This document shows positions 27,962-35,832 of a stretch of 64,000 nt of DNA, piece by piece (positions within the stretch are counted from its first letter, which is position 1; each line of letters begins with the position of its first letter). This DNA is from Sphingobacteriales bacterium 39-19 (lineage in GTDB: Bacteria > Bacteroidota > Bacteroidia > Chitinophagales > Chitinophagaceae). Made by a program: the position numbers and the translations under genes. The stretch is taken from contig MKTX01000001.1 of the NCBI GenBank assembly GCA_001898465.1, forward strand, positions 310,001 through 374,000, given 5' to 3'. Under the pieces are notes generated by a model. That model made no database searches, was not told the origin of the DNA, and saw only the letters and a list, made by a program, of their open reading frames with translations.

Positions 27962-29641
27962 ATGCCAACTCTACAATTCAAAGGACGAAACATTATTTGG
28001 AACCACCACCTCACCGTGCCTTATCATACATTGGACGAAGTGCCTGCCAACTCTTACAACCCAGCCAAAGGCGAAGGAAACATAATAGTGGAAGGCGATA
28101 ACCTTACCGCCTTAAAAACCTTGTTGCCACAGTATGCAGGAAAAGTAAAGTGCATTTACATAGACCCACCGTACAATACCGGCAACGAAGGTTGGGTGTA
28201 TAACGATAAAGTAAACAGCCCGCTCATAAACGATTGGTTGGGCAAAACCGTAGGCACAGACGACCTTACCCGCCACGACAAATGGCTTTGTATGATGGTA
28301 CCAAGATTAAAAATGCTTAGAGAGTTGCTAAGCGACGATGGTGCAATTTTTATTTCCATTGATGATAACGAAGTTCAAAATTTAAAAATTGTAATGGATG
28401 AAATTTTTGGTGCTCAGAATTTCATTAGCACTATCGTTTGTCAATTAAACCCCCGTGGTAGAACATTAGACAAATATTTGGCAAAAACTCACGAATACAT
28501 TCTTTTATATTCCAAATCTGATATAGAAAATGATGTTATTAATCTTCTCGAAAAAGAAGGTAAGGCGGTTGACCAATATTCTAAGAAAGATGAAAAGGGA
28601 GAGTTTCGAGAGTTAGAATTGAGAAATCGCAATCCAGTATTCAATAGAAAAAATAGGCCTAATCTTTATTTTCCAATCTATATTAATCCAAATGATAATA
28701 CAGTATCACTGAAAAAATCTAAAACGTTTTCTGAAACTTCACTTCCGTTAAACTCGAATAGCGAAGATGGATGTTGGACGTGGAGCACAGATAAAGTAAG
28801 TAAAAATTTAGACCTGCTCATTGGAAAACAAGTGAGTACGGGTTTTTGGAGAGTTTATCGTAAAGATTATTTGTATAATGCAGAAGGTGAAATAGCTAAG
28901 ACGAAAGCAAAAGCACTTTGGATTGAGAAAGAAATAAATAATGAAAATGGAAAAGAAATAGTAAAAGAATTATTTGGAAGTTCCCCATTTGATTTTCCAA
29001 AATCTGTTGAACTTCTAAAAAAGATAATCCAATTAAGTACCAACGAAAACGACATTATCCTCGACAGTTTCGCAGGTTCAGGCACCACAGGGCAAGCAGT
29101 GTTAGAACTCAACAAAGAAGATGGCGGCAACCGCAAATTTATTTTGGTACAAATGACCGAAGCCAGCGATGCCGAGCCAGATAAAAACATTGCAAGAGAT
29201 ATTACCGCCGAGCGCATAAAAAGGGCAATCACCAAATACGACCTCAACAGCGGCTTTACTTACTACAAGTTGGGCACAGCCATAGATGCAGAAACTTTGT
29301 TGCAAGGCGATTTGCCCACTTATGAGCAGTTTGCCAAGTATGTGTATTATCTCTGCACAGGTCAGCACCACAGCAAGCCTAAGGAAATAAAGCCCAAAGA
29401 TTATTTTGTGGGCAATGCGGGCAACTCAGCTATCTACCTCATTTACGAACAGGATTTTGAAAAACTTACCCAGCTTGCGCTCAATCTTTCGCTTGCCGAA
29501 AAATTCCGGAAGGCAAGTGCCAATAAACCCGTTGTAGTGTATGCACCGGCTTGCTTTTTAGACGAAGAATATTTGCAGGATTTCAATATGCAGTTTGTAA
29601 GCATTCCCTACAACCTGTTTCAAAAAAACGAACAACCTTAA
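27962..29641 (+). CDS. Type III restriction-modification methyltransferase (Mod)
   Basis: A 559-aa beta-class N6-adenine DNA methyltransferase. The catalytic DPPY (68-71, in 'CIYIDPPYNTGNEGWVYNDK') comes before the AdoMet-binding FAGSG (about 370-374, 'DSFAGSGTTGQAV'). The middle region, about 160-340, is the variable target-recognition domain and is more AT-rich than the flanks, as expected of a part exchanged between systems. It is followed after 12 bp by the Res gene. Function: methylates a short asymmetric site on one strand; specificity cannot be read. Confidence 0.94.
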   Translation: MPTLQFKGRNIIWNHHLTVPYHTLDEVPANSYNPAKGEGNIIVEGDNLTALKTLLPQYAGKVKCIYIDPPYNTGNEGWVYNDKVNSPLINDWLGKTVGTDDLTRHDKWLCMMVPRLKMLRELLSDDGAIFISIDDNEVQNLKIVMDEIFGAQNFISTIVCQLNPRGRTLDKYLAKTHEYILLYSKSDIENDVINLLEKEGKAVDQYSKKDEKGEFRELELRNRNPVFNRKNRPNLYFPIYINPNDNTVSLKKSKTFSETSLPLNSNSEDGCWTWSTDKVSKNLDLLIGKQVSTGFWRVYRKDYLYNAEGEIAKTKAKALWIEKEINNENGKEIVKELFGSSPFDFPKSVELLKKIIQLSTNENDIILDSFAGSGTTGQAVLELNKEDGGNRKFILVQMTEASDAEPDKNIARDITAERIKRAITKYDLNSGFTYYKLGTAIDAETLLQGDLPTYEQFAKYVYYLCTGQHHSKPKEIKPKDYFVGNAGNSAIYLIYEQDFEKLTQLALNLSLAEKFRKASANKPVVVYAPACFLDEEYLQDFNMQFVSIPYNLFQKNEQP

Positions 29642-29653
29642 ACCACGAGTACT

Positions 29654-32191
29654 ATGTTTTTAAAAAACTACCAACAAAAAGTGGTGAAGGCTTTAAAAGA
29701 TTTTTTCACCACGGCAGATAATCAAAAAGAAACACTTGCCACCACCTTAAAGGCAGTGCCCGAAGCAATGCGCCCTACCATAAAGGCAGGCTTCGATTGG
29801 GTCAAGCTTTCTTATGATGATTTATCGGTGGCTTACAACGATGTTTCTGCCAAAACAGGTTTGAGCGAAGCCTATCCACGCTTTGTAATAAAAGTGCCCA
29901 CAGGCGGCGGCAAAACGCTTTTGGCTGTAGAAGCCATAAGAGAATACCAAAACCTTTTTGCCAAACGCAAAACAGGTTTGGTGGTGTGGATTGTGCCCAG
30001 CGAAACCATTTACACTCAAACCATTCAAAAGCTAAAAGACCGCAGTCATTTCTTACGGCAGTTGATAGACCAAAGTTCAGGCGGAAATACCATTATTATA
30101 GAAAAAGGGCAAAAACTCACGCAAACCGATTTGGATAACAACCTTGTTATCCTGTTCATAATGATACAATCGGTATCCAGGGCAAACAGTAAAGATGCGC
30201 TGAAAGTTTTTCAGGACAGTGGCGGATATGATACTTTTTTCCCTGCCGATAACCGTTATGATTTACACAAAGAATTATTGGCAAAATTTCCCAACCTCGA
30301 CACTTTCGATGGCACAGGTGCCACAAGCGTTATGACGCAGGTACGCACCAGCTTAGGCAATGCTATCCGCATTACACAGCCATTGATTTTGATTGATGAA
30401 ATACACAAAGTTTTTTCCGACAATGCCCGCAATACCATTAACAACCTCAATCCCTCAATGGTTATTGGTTTTTCGGCTACGCCAAAACCCGAAATGAATA
30501 TTTTAGTAAGCATTACAGGATTGGAATTGAAGGAAGAAGAAATGGTAAAGCTCAACCTGCATATCAATCCACCTACTTCCAAAGTAGAGAACGATTGGAA
30601 GACGATGCTCAAAGAAATAGTAGCCCACAGAAACAAATTGGAAAAAGAAGCCGTAAAGCTACAAACCGAAAAAGGCACTTACATACGCCCCATTGCACTC
30701 ATACAGGTGGAGCGCACAGGCAAAGACCAACGCACAGGGGAGTATGTGCATAGTTTGGATGTAAGGGATGAATTATTGCAATTGGGTATAAGTGCCGATG
30801 AAATTGCTATAAAAACGAGCAGCCAAAACGATATAGAAGATGTGGATTTGCTAAGCCGCAATACACCCATTCGGTATATCATTACCAAAGATGCCCTTCG
30901 TGAAGGATGGGATTGCAGCTATGCCTATATTTTGGGCATTATCCCCAATGTTGGTTCCAATACAGGCATTACCCAATTGGTTGGTCGTGTGCTACGCCAG
31001 CCTTATGCCAAAAAAACAGGTGTAGAACAGTTGGATGAAAGCTATGTCTATTTTGTAAAAGGCGGTGTGCAGGAGATGTTGGGTCAGGTTACAGCAGGCT
31101 TCAAATCCGAAGGGTTGGAAGACCTTACCAATACACTGAAAGTTTCCAAAAATGCTACAGTAAATCCGGCAAAGACGGTTAAGATAAAACCTGCGATTGC
31201 CAAACAATTTCGCCAGGCATTTTTTATGCCGGTGTGGATTTGCGTTACCGATAAAAAGAAGCTTCGCACATTTAGTTACGAAATTGATATTCTGCCTCGT
31301 TTAAATTTTGCTGCATTCACACTGCAACTTCCATTGCTCGATAAAATAAAAAATGCGCTAAGCACCGAAAATTTTGAACGGACAAGTTATGTGGTTACAT
31401 TAAACCAGCAAAGCAGGGCTACCACAGCCAGCGAAAGCGTTTCCATTGAACAATCAGAAGCGATAAACCTAAACCATTTTACACGCCGTGTTACCGATGT
31501 GGTAGAAAATCCATTTCTTGCCCGGAAAATGGTGAACAGTTTTATTCCTGTTTTGGAAGACCATTTGGGAAAAGCAGAACTTTCCGCACATTTCGGATTT
31601 ATAGTATCCGAAGTATTTAAGGATTTGAATGCAGAACGGATTATTCAGGAAGAAAAAATCTTCAACGATTTAATAACGGGCAAAGATTTGGAATTAGCCG
31701 TTTCAGACCACCAGGAAATAGGCTACCATATTCCTACTACAGATACCATTTATTTTAATGGCGTTCCTAATGCATTCAACCATTATCTCTACGATGATTT
31801 TGACCCAACAACCCTCAACTCTTTGGAACGGACTGTTGCCGATACATTAGACACCCAAACAAAAATCCTTTGGTGGTTCCGCAATAAAGTCAGCCGTGGT
31901 TGGTATGCCATACAAGGTTGGAAACGCCACAAAATCCGCCCCGACTTCATTGCAGCAAAAAAGAAAGACGATGGCAGTTTGGAATTTATGTATGTGATAG
32001 AAAGTAAAGGCGAGCATTTAGCAGGCAACACAGATAGCCAATACAAAAAGAAAGTAATGGACACGATGACCAACCAAAAAGTGACCGTCTATCAGCAAGA
32101 ACTAAGCTTTGGTGTTCTAAACGAAGACTACGCCTTCTATTTTGTAGAACAAGGTAACGAAGTAGCAGATATAAAAACAATGATGAAATAA
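29654..32191 (+). CDS. Type III restriction enzyme Res subunit (helicase-nuclease)
   Basis: An 845-aa superfamily-2 translocase: Walker A 'VPTGGGKT' (81-88), DEIH box (248-251), 'GFSATP', motif VI 'QLVGRVLRQPY'. A C-terminal PD-(D/E)xK nuclease is visible as Asp764 in 'RPDFIAAK' and Glu783-Ser-Lys785 in 'VIESKGEH'. Acts with Mod to cut DNA at paired unmethylated sites. All key residues look intact. The stop TAA (32189-32191) is followed at once, in the same frame, by the RES-domain gene. Confidence 0.94.
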   Translation: MFLKNYQQKVVKALKDFFTTADNQKETLATTLKAVPEAMRPTIKAGFDWVKLSYDDLSVAYNDVSAKTGLSEAYPRFVIKVPTGGGKTLLAVEAIREYQNLFAKRKTGLVVWIVPSETIYTQTIQKLKDRSHFLRQLIDQSSGGNTIIIEKGQKLTQTDLDNNLVILFIMIQSVSRANSKDALKVFQDSGGYDTFFPADNRYDLHKELLAKFPNLDTFDGTGATSVMTQVRTSLGNAIRITQPLILIDEIHKVFSDNARNTINNLNPSMVIGFSATPKPEMNILVSITGLELKEEEMVKLNLHINPPTSKVENDWKTMLKEIVAHRNKLEKEAVKLQTEKGTYIRPIALIQVERTGKDQRTGEYVHSLDVRDELLQLGISADEIAIKTSSQNDIEDVDLLSRNTPIRYIITKDALREGWDCSYAYILGIIPNVGSNTGITQLVGRVLRQPYAKKTGVEQLDESYVYFVKGGVQEMLGQVTAGFKSEGLEDLTNTLKVSKNATVNPAKTVKIKPAIAKQFRQAFFMPVWICVTDKKKLRTFSYEIDILPRLNFAAFTLQLPLLDKIKNALSTENFERTSYVVTLNQQSRATTASESVSIEQSEAINLNHFTRRVTDVVENPFLARKMVNSFIPVLEDHLGKAELSAHFGFIVSEVFKDLNAERIIQEEKIFNDLITGKDLELAVSDHQEIGYHIPTTDTIYFNGVPNAFNHYLYDDFDPTTLNSLERTVADTLDTQTKILWWFRNKVSRGWYAIQGWKRHKIRPDFIAAKKKDDGSLEFMYVIESKGEHLAGNTDSQYKKKVMDTMTNQKVTVYQQELSFGVLNEDYAFYFVEQGNEVADIKTMMK

Positions 32192-33148
32192 TTGAATAAT
32201 CCCAAACACCATATAACCATTCCAAACGCAGAACAAATAGCCAAAGGATTTGAAGCTATCAAGAAAATTGATTGGGCAAGCCGCTTAGCTGCGTTGGGTT
32301 CTGAAGCTTTTTATGTCGAGTTTGACAAGTTTTTCAGAACAAATGTTGGTTTCTCTATACAGGTAATTCAGCCCAATGTTACTATTCCTTCTCAAATAAA
32401 TGTATTCAGAGTGCGTCAAGCGGAAGGGAATATGGATACTACTTTAATTTCAACTTTTTCTCACCCGCCACCATTCAATTGCAAAATTGGGAGAGCCAAC
32501 TTGCCGACCTATCCGGTTTTCTATGCTTCGCCAATGGCGCATATAGCTATAATGGAAGCAATGGCTACTTTACCAATCGAAAAACAGATTGGTAGTAGAT
32601 TTTTTTTATCCCAATGGAGTTTTAGAGAAAATATTTCCCTTAACATTTCACCCTTTGTTTTCGACAATGTTGATAAAGAAAATATTTTCAGTCATTATGG
32701 AGACACAATCTTCCAAAAGTTCAAAGCACAATTCATTCACCACTATGGAGAAGAAGGAGCAAATAATGCTTGCCAAGTATTATTGGGAATGTCCGATTTG
32801 TTTGTAGAAGGTAAAGAATACAATGTTTCAGCCGCAATTGCACATAGCCATATTTATGCACCGCATAATCTTAGGTCAGATATTTTTATTTATCCAAGTA
32901 TTGCTTCAGGTAAATGCAATGTAAATTTTGCCCTGCACCCAAATACTGTTTTAGAAAAGTTGCAGCTAAAACAGATATATTTCTTTGAAGTTACCAATTT
33001 GCCAGAGTACCAACCAGCAACAAAAGAATATACACTATCCACAAGTCTTTTACAGCTTGGAGTAAATAAGAACGGTATAATCAATTGGTGCAGCCCGAAT
33101 GAAAAATTATTTAAGCAATACAAATCGCTTTTTGAGAATATTTATTAA
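32192..33148 (+). CDS. RES-domain protein, predicted NAD+-consuming effector of an Argonaute system
   Basis: A 318-aa soluble protein with a TTG start directly after the Res stop; no in-frame ATG exists before residue 81. The RES signature is visible: 'VFRVR' (Arg73/Arg75), 'GRANLPTYPVFYAS' (100-113), Glu122 in 'IAIMEAM' and Ser236 in 'IFIYPSIASG', giving the Arg-Glu-Ser set. RES proteins such as ParT and MbcT deplete NAD+ or ADP-ribosylate targets and normally pair with a DUF2384 Xre antitoxin. Here none is present; instead an Argonaute gene begins 5 bp downstream. It is longer than typical RES toxins (~150-230 aa), with an N-terminal extension of ~70 residues that may contact the Argonaute. 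Activity is inferred. Confidence 0.8.
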   Translation: MNNPKHHITIPNAEQIAKGFEAIKKIDWASRLAALGSEAFYVEFDKFFRTNVGFSIQVIQPNVTIPSQINVFRVRQAEGNMDTTLISTFSHPPPFNCKIGRANLPTYPVFYASPMAHIAIMEAMATLPIEKQIGSRFFLSQWSFRENISLNISPFVFDNVDKENIFSHYGDTIFQKFKAQFIHHYGEEGANNACQVLLGMSDLFVEGKEYNVSAAIAHSHIYAPHNLRSDIFIYPSIASGKCNVNFALHPNTVLEKLQLKQIYFFEVTNLPEYQPATKEYTLSTSLLQLGVNKNGIINWCSPNEKLFKQYKSLFENIY

Positions 33149-33153
33149 TACAA

Positions 33154-35355
33154 ATGCCAATGGATAATTCAAACCCACCCCAGCAAATTACACTCAATAT
33201 CATTCCATTTACGCCACCCATTACAAGTGGCGATTTCGCTTTTTACCTCACCAAAAAAGAGCAACATTATTGTCCTATACACAAGGACGATATTAAGGGT
33301 ATGTTGGATGGTGTGATAGCCGAAGAAGAATTAGAATACGGCAATTGGCTTTATACGGATTTTAAGGAACCACAGGAAGATGCCATTATCCTGCATATAG
33401 ATTTACTCGAGCACCCACACTTCGGGTCGCATTATTACCGCTATTTATTGGCAGAATATTTCACCGGCAAAGTAGCCGCATTGCGCCGCAATTTTGCAAA
33501 GGAGTTGGAACTATGGATACACAGTCAAAGAGAAAGCACCAGCGATTATAATATCTACTATCAGTTCACATTAAAAGTGCAATATGCAAGGGTTACCAGT
33601 GGTCCCGAATTAGTACTCTCATTTGACGGCACCACCAAAGTGCTAAAAAAGTCCGTTCGGGAAATAGGAAATATAGATACGGAACTTTACAATTGGATTT
33701 TATACAAAGGCAACTTGTACAAATGGAAATATTATCCTGTAGAACTTAAAAACGATTTGGGAAATGCCTATCCCATTTTAAGCAACAAGCTAAAACCCCA
33801 TTTCGACATTGCCTTTGAAAGTACCATTCCACGCAATCGCTACAATCCCCATTATACAATGTTAGATTTGGTGTATAAAAAATTCCTGAATACACCAGCG
33901 TTTAAAGCAGTCATACCCATTAGTGAAATTGGTTTTTTGCAAGCACCGGCAGATTTAGTTTCCCGTATAGAAGGCTCGTCCAATGAATTGCTTTTTGGCT
34001 ATAAAAAGGTAGGTACAGATATGCACAAGGCATTCAGGGCACACGGTCCGTATATGCCCATTCCGCACCCTAATGTGGTATTTTTCTTCATTTATCACAC
34101 CCCCGATAAATACACAGCGGTAAATGCTATTTATGAGTATTTTAAAAATGGTTTCAATGGTCAATGGTCATTCCCTTCAATGGATAAATATATCCGCCAG
34201 CCTTTCGATATGAAAGATGCTTCAAACAGTATCGCTTATGACAGCATAGATACTGCAGTGGATACGGTAAAGAAGCGGATGCGCAACTTTGAGAAAAAAG
34301 ATGGTGTAGAATATTTTGCAGTTTATATAAACCCTGTTCCCAAAAACACAGCCGATGAAGAAGATGATGAGATTTATTACAAAATCAAAGAAATTTTGCT
34401 GTACGAAGGCATATCTTCTCAAGTTATAAAAAGCGAGAATATTTATAAAAAAGAAGTTCTTGCCAGACTGCAGCAAGCCGCACAAAAAGAGCGGGGCGAA
34501 GCATTTAAAGAAAAGCAATTTCACCTTGCCACATTCAAAGACCCAAACACAAGGCAGCAGATTTACAATCAGGATTTCAACACTTTTCTTCCACATATAG
34601 AAGTTGCAATCCTTGCCAAATTAGGCGGCATTCCGTGGCGTTTAAACAGACCCACTACAAATGAATTGATAGTGGGTGTTGGTGCATTTTATTCCGCTAC
34701 AAAAAAATGCCGCTTCGTAGGTTCTGCATTCTGTTTTAATAACGAAGGCATTTTCAAAGGTTTTGATTGCTTCGGCAGTGCCGATACCAAAAGCCTTGCA
34801 GCGTCAATTAGAGAAGCAGTGGGCAAGTTTCTCGTTGCCAATCATACAGCAAGCAGGTTGGTTATTCATTTCTATAAAGACATTGGCAAAAAAGAATTAC
34901 AACCCATTGTTGACACCCTGCATACCTTAGGCTTAAATATTCCGGTAGTAATTGTTTCCATAAATAAAACCGCCAGTAAAGAGTTATTGGGTTTCGATAT
35001 GGCATACAAAGAAAAAATGCCATACAGTGGCACATTTGTAAAAGTGGGTATGAGCGAATACCTTTTGTTCAACAATACCAGGTACGATGCGCTATCCAAG
35101 CCCAAGCAAAGAGAGTTCCATTTTCCAATCAAATTAAGTATATCGTCCACACACCCGGAGTTGGTTGCAGATATGGACAGCGTAAAATTATTGATAGACC
35201 AGGTGTACCAGTTCAGCCGTATGTATTGGAAAAGCACCAGCCAGCAAAGCCTGCCGGTTACCATTCATTACCCGTCCATAGTAGCAGAAATGTTTCCGCA
35301 TTTCACACACAATCGCCTTGCGGACTATGGCAGGGAAAATTTGTGGTTTTTATAA
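33154..35355 (+). CDS. Prokaryotic Argonaute with catalytically incomplete PIWI domain
   Basis: 733 aa. Residues 1-~290 are an N/L1/L2-like (APAZ-like) beta-rich region with no PAZ that I can identify. MID is ~300-470, beginning 'GPYMPIPHPNVVFFFIY'. The guide 5'-end pocket is suggested by Tyr408/409, Lys412, Gln423 ('EGISSQVIK') and Lys489 in 'ILAKLGGIPW'. PIWI runs ~475-733: 'LIVGVGAFYS' has Gly510 where the first catalytic Asp belongs, then 'RLVIHFYKDIGKKE', 'PVTIHYPSIVAEM' and the typical C-terminus 'ENLWFL'. The DEDX tetrad is therefore incomplete, so the protein probably binds a guide and target without slicing and triggers a partner, the RES protein 5 bp upstream. The PIWI half resembles short pAgos, although the protein is of long-pAgo size. 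Confidence 0.9.
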   Translation: MPMDNSNPPQQITLNIIPFTPPITSGDFAFYLTKKEQHYCPIHKDDIKGMLDGVIAEEELEYGNWLYTDFKEPQEDAIILHIDLLEHPHFGSHYYRYLLAEYFTGKVAALRRNFAKELELWIHSQRESTSDYNIYYQFTLKVQYARVTSGPELVLSFDGTTKVLKKSVREIGNIDTELYNWILYKGNLYKWKYYPVELKNDLGNAYPILSNKLKPHFDIAFESTIPRNRYNPHYTMLDLVYKKFLNTPAFKAVIPISEIGFLQAPADLVSRIEGSSNELLFGYKKVGTDMHKAFRAHGPYMPIPHPNVVFFFIYHTPDKYTAVNAIYEYFKNGFNGQWSFPSMDKYIRQPFDMKDASNSIAYDSIDTAVDTVKKRMRNFEKKDGVEYFAVYINPVPKNTADEEDDEIYYKIKEILLYEGISSQVIKSENIYKKEVLARLQQAAQKERGEAFKEKQFHLATFKDPNTRQQIYNQDFNTFLPHIEVAILAKLGGIPWRLNRPTTNELIVGVGAFYSATKKCRFVGSAFCFNNEGIFKGFDCFGSADTKSLAASIREAVGKFLVANHTASRLVIHFYKDIGKKELQPIVDTLHTLGLNIPVVIVSINKTASKELLGFDMAYKEKMPYSGTFVKVGMSEYLLFNNTRYDALSKPKQREFHFPIKLSISSTHPELVADMDSVKLLIDQVYQFSRMYWKSTSQQSLPVTIHYPSIVAEMFPHFTHNRLADYGRENLWFL

Positions 35356-35386
35356 GCAGCACCTGCAACACCATTGCATAAAAATA

Positions 35387-35418
35387 TTTGTGCTAAAAAA
35401 TCATTAGAGCTACCTTTG
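35387..35418 (+). promoter_or_regulatory. Promoter of the metal-efflux operon
   Basis: TTTG (35387-35390), a 20-bp spacer and TACCTTTG (35411-35418) fit the Bacteroidota housekeeping consensus. Transcription would start near 35425, close to or at the GTG start of the next gene. Confidence 0.6.
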
Positions 35419-35424
35419 CCCCTC

Positions 35425-35745
35425 GTGAAGATTATTGCATTCATATTGAGCCTGTACATTTTGCTGCTGTCGGGTATGCCCTGCACAGATGCACAGGATT
35501 GCAATTTACCCACAACCACGCAGGTTTCAACAACGCAAAACCACGGCAACCACCAGCACGAGAGCGAGCATTGCCCGCCCCTTTGCCATTGTTCCTGTTG
35601 CAGTGTTGCAGTGTCCAAAATGCCGTTGCTTACAATATCCTATTTGAAGCCAGCCACTATTTCAAAGCAAAAAACTTCTTTCTATCAATCCCACCACCTC
35701 ACAGGCTTTTTAGAAGCCGTTTGGCAGCCGCCCAAATATTGTTAA
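35425..35745 (+). CDS. Small secreted His/Cys-rich protein of metal-efflux operons (DUF6660-like)
   Basis: About 106 aa from the GTG at 35425: signal peptide 'MKIIAFILSLYILLLSG' followed by 'MPCTDAQDC', a His-rich stretch ('NHGNHQHESEHCPPLCHCSC') and a basic/aromatic tail. The PC-x-D-x-x-DC motif and position before a CzcA gene match the small DUF6660-type proteins found in Bacteroidota. The His/Cys cluster suggests periplasmic binding of a soft or transition metal. GTG is chosen because it places the signal peptide at the N-terminus; longer upstream frames spoil it. Confidence 0.7.
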   Translation: MKIIAFILSLYILLLSGMPCTDAQDCNLPTTTQVSTTQNHGNHQHESEHCPPLCHCSCCSVAVSKMPLLTISYLKPATISKQKTSFYQSHHLTGFLEAVWQPPKYC

Positions 35746-35768
35746 GCTGAATTTTTAATTCAATGATG

Positions 35769-35789
35769 CTGTATTGCGTAGCAATACAG
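35769..35789 (+). promoter_or_regulatory. Perfect dyad before czcA (operator-like)
   Basis: 9-bp arms (CTGTATTGC and its exact complement) around GTA, 44 bp before the CzcA start. The TATTGC core recurs in the dyad before arsR (44319-44338), so both could be bound by an ArsR-type repressor. A hairpin role within the transcript is the alternative. Confidence 0.5.
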
Positions 35790-35832
35790 TCATTTACTAT
35801 TTCAAAAAATCAATCAGTTTAACAATGAAAGT

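Noticed and set aside
32192..33148. Ordinary Xre-RES toxin-antitoxin pair
   Set aside because: No DUF2384/Xre antitoxin gene lies on either side; the only XRE gene is 6 kb upstream and of the plain HTH_3 type. The neighbours are Res and the Argonaute.
33154..35355. PIWI-RE protein of the helicase-linked type
   Set aside because: The PIWI-RE systems have a larger protein with a DinG-type helicase and a nuclease in the operon. Here the size is 733 aa, MID-PIWI motifs are of ordinary pAgo type and there is no DinG gene.
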